Below the pieces are notes generated by a model that saw only the letters and a program-made list of their open reading frames with translations, was not told the origin of the DNA and searched no databases. From an uncultured Dysosmobacter sp. (GTDB lineage Bacteria > Bacillota > Clostridia > Oscillospirales > Oscillospiraceae): DNA of 64,000 bases. The translations under genes were made by a program, and so were the position numbers. Shown one piece after another: positions 62,330 to 64,000 of this stretch. Numbering within the stretch: the first letter of the stretch is position 1; each line of letters begins with the position of its first letter. The stretch spans positions 40,715 through 104,714 of the forward strand of contig CANQPD010000008.1 in NCBI GenBank assembly GCA_947625655.1, given 5' to 3'.

Positions 62330-64000
62330 ATGGAATTCAAAACCGATATCGAAATCGCCCAGTCCTGCGCCATGAAGCCCATCACCGAGATCGCCGAGAC
62401 CGCCGGGGTGGACGGCCGGTATCTGGAGCTGTACGGCAATTACAAGGCCAAGGTGGACTACCGCCTGCTGCGGGAGAGCAAGCGCCCCGACGGCAAGCTG
62501 ATCCTGGTCACCGCCATCAACCCCACCCCCGCCGGCGAGGGCAAGACCACCACCACCGTGGGCCTGGCGGACGCCATGCGCCGCCTGGGCAAGAACACCC
62601 TGGTGGCCCTGCGGGAGCCCTCTCTCGGCCCCGTGTTCGGTGTCAAGGGCGGCGCCGCCGGCGGCGGCTATGCCCAGGTGGTGCCCATGGAGGACATCAA
62701 TCTTCACTTCACCGGCGACTTCCACGCCATCGGCGCCGCCAACAATTTGTGCGCGGCCATGCTGGACAACCACATCCAGCAGGGCAACGCCCTGGGCATC
62801 GATGTCAAGCGCATCACCTGGAAGCGCTGCGTGGACATGAATGACCGCCAGCTGCGCAGCATCGTGGACGGCCTGGGCGGCCGGATGCAGGGCGTGCCCC
62901 GGGAGGACGGCTTCGACATCACCGTGGCCAGCGAGATCATGGCGGTGCTGTGCCTCGCCGCCGACATCCCCGACCTGAAGGCCCGCCTTGGCCGGATGGT
63001 GGTGGCCTATACCTACGACGGCAGGCCCGTCACCGCCCACGACCTGAAGGCCGAGGGCGCCATGGCGGCCCTGCTGAAGGACGCTTTGAAGCCCAATCTG
63101 GTCCAGACCCTGGAGGGAACCCCTGCCTTCATCCACGGCGGGCCCTTCGCCAACATCGCCCACGGGTGCAATTCCGTCATGGCCACGAAGATGGCCCTGC
63201 GGCTGGCGGATTACGCCGTCACCGAGGCGGGCTTCGGCGCGGATCTGGGGGCGGAGAAGTTTTTGGACATCAAATGCCGCCTGGCGGGCCTGACCCCCAG
63301 CGCCGTGGTGGTTGTCGCCACCGTCCGGGCGCTGAAAAACCACGGCGGCGTGGCCAAGGCCGACCTGAACGAGGAGAACCTGCCCGCCCTGGAAAGGGGC
63401 CTGCCCAACCTGCTCCAGCATGTGGAGAACATCACCAAGGTCTACGGCCTGCCCTGTGTGGTGGCCATCAACGCCTTCCCCACCGACACCGCCGCGGAGC
63501 TGAAGCTGGTGGAGGACAGATGTAAGGAACTGGGCGTCAATGTGGCCCTCAGCGAGGTTTGGGCCAAGGGCGGCGAGGGCGGCCTGGCTTTGGCGGAGGA
63601 GGTCGTCCGCCTGTGCGGCCAGCCCAATGACTTCCGCTTCGCCTACGACACGGAGGACGGCATTGAGCAGAAGCTCAACGACATCGCCCGGAAGATCTAC
63701 CACGCCGACGGCGTGGAGCTGACCGCCGGGGCCAGGAAGCAGATGAAGGAGCTGGAGGCCCTGGGCTTTGACAAGCTGCCCATCTGCATGGCGAAGACGC
63801 AGTATTCCTTCTCCGACGACGCAGCCAAGCTGGGAGCGCCCAGGGGCTTCACCATCACGGTGCGGAATCTGAAGGTCTCCGCCGGCGCAGGCTTCCTGGT
63901 GGCGCTGACGGGAGACATCATGACCATGCCGGGGCTGCCGAAGGTGCCTGCGGCGGAGAAGATCGACGTGGACGAGAATGGAAAGATCACCGGGCTGTTC
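62330..64000 (+). CDS. fhs: Formate-tetrahydrofolate ligase, running to the right edge
   Basis: 557 codons from the ATG at 62330 (GAGGAGG upstream) to the last base of the window, in frame and without a stop. The family is about 556-560 residues and often ends near GKITGLF, so only the stop is probably outside. ATP loop PTPAGEGKT at 65-73, then [10 protein letters not shown] and [11 protein letters not shown]. It makes 10-formyl-THF from formate and ATP for purine and C1 metabolism; consistent with ZTP control upstream. Confidence 0.96.
   Translation, partial: MEFKTDIEIAQSCAMKPITEIAETAGVDGRYLELYGNYKAKVDYRLLRESKRPDGKLILVTAINPTPAGEGKTTTTVGLADAMRRLGKNTLVALREPSLGPVFGVKGGAAGGGYAQVVPMEDINLHFTGDFHAIGAANNLCAAMLDNHIQQGNALGIDVKRITWKRCVDMNDRQLRSIVDGLGGRMQGVPREDGFDITVASEIMAVLCLAADIPDLKARLGRMVVAYTYDGRPVTAHDLKAEGAMAALLKDALKPNLVQTLEGTPAFIHGGPFANIAHGCNSVMATKMALRLADYAVTEAGFGADLGAEKFLDIKCRLAGLTPSAVVVVATVRALKNHGGVAKADLNEENLPALERGLPNLLQHVENITKVYGLPCVVAINAFPTDTAAELKLVEDRCKELGVNVALSEVWAKGGEGGLALAEEVVRLCGQPNDFRFAYDTEDGIEQKLNDIARKIYHADGVELTAGARKQMKELEALGFDKLPICMAKTQYSFSDDAAKLGAPRGFTITVRNLKVSAGAGFLVALTGDIMTMPGLPKVPAAEKIDVDENGKITGLF

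Overview
The window looks like chromosomal DNA of a high-GC, endospore-forming anaerobic Firmicute, probably an Oscillospiraceae-like gut Clostridium (Flavonifractor/Oscillibacter/Lawsonibacter type). Reasons: spoVAD, spoVAE and a SpoVAF/GerA-family gene; a FabK-type (not FabI) fatty acid operon; ferredoxins and formate-tetrahydrofolate ligase; strong AGGAGG ribosome sites; very GC-rich third codon positions. The taxonomic call is inference.

Layout. 1-2.8 kb: BlaR1/BlaI-type pair and a LacI-family regulator. 3.1-4.1 kb: gap. 4.2-4.8 kb: a gene-less stretch with a possible small RNA gene and a repeat insertion. 4.8-7.8 kb: FliB-like methylase, Crp/Fnr regulator and two ferredoxin-type proteins. 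7.8-11.4 kb: a 0.7 kb non-coding inverted-arm element, a SpoVAF-like gene, and a 1.4 kb island with an HNH nuclease between 53-bp direct repeats. 11.5-19.6 kb: hyi and, on the minus strand, pstSCAB-phoU-HD-phoP-phoR. 20-25.7 kb: an amber-interrupted dicarboxylate symporter, pfkA and trkAH. 25.9-37.1 kb: the fatty acid synthesis locus acpP-accBCDA-fabH-(fabK fragment)-fabK-NMO-fabD-fabG-fabF-fabZ, closed by a MarR regulator. 37.4-41 kb: gluQ, zinc-ribbon proteins and a CDF transporter. 41-42.9 kb: second copy of the inverted-arm element and spoVAD. 43.2-53.5 kb: nitrogen assimilation (glnA, ANTAR regulator, gltB, gltD, an Amt-PII fusion). 53.6-61.9 kb: spoVAE, a deacetylase lipoprotein, cdd, a DUF2156-GNAT protein, an SNF-type transporter, mreB, comF and an XRE regulator. 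62.1-64 kb: a probable ZTP riboswitch and fhs, which reaches the right edge.

How genes work together: the Pst/Pho block is a full phosphate uptake and sensing unit. The acc/fab block can take acetyl-CoA to acyl-ACP. glnA/glt/amt form the ammonium assimilation set, probably under ANTAR antitermination.

The most unusual theme is non-coding. At least six structured insertions (4.2, 10-11.4, 19.8, 22.7, 26.2 and 31 kb) are each bracketed by long direct duplications (32-92 bp) of host sequence. The duplicated host sequence is usually a terminator hairpin, once a forespore-like promoter, and once the first 30 codons of fabK. Two of these insertions, plus a third undup­licated copy at 37.2 kb, belong to one ~220-bp MITE-like family. 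Two others form a second family whose hairpins show compensatory base changes. A third, larger family (7.8-8.5 and 41.0-41.8 kb) has ~165-bp inverted arms. No rRNA, tRNA or CRISPR array was recognised.
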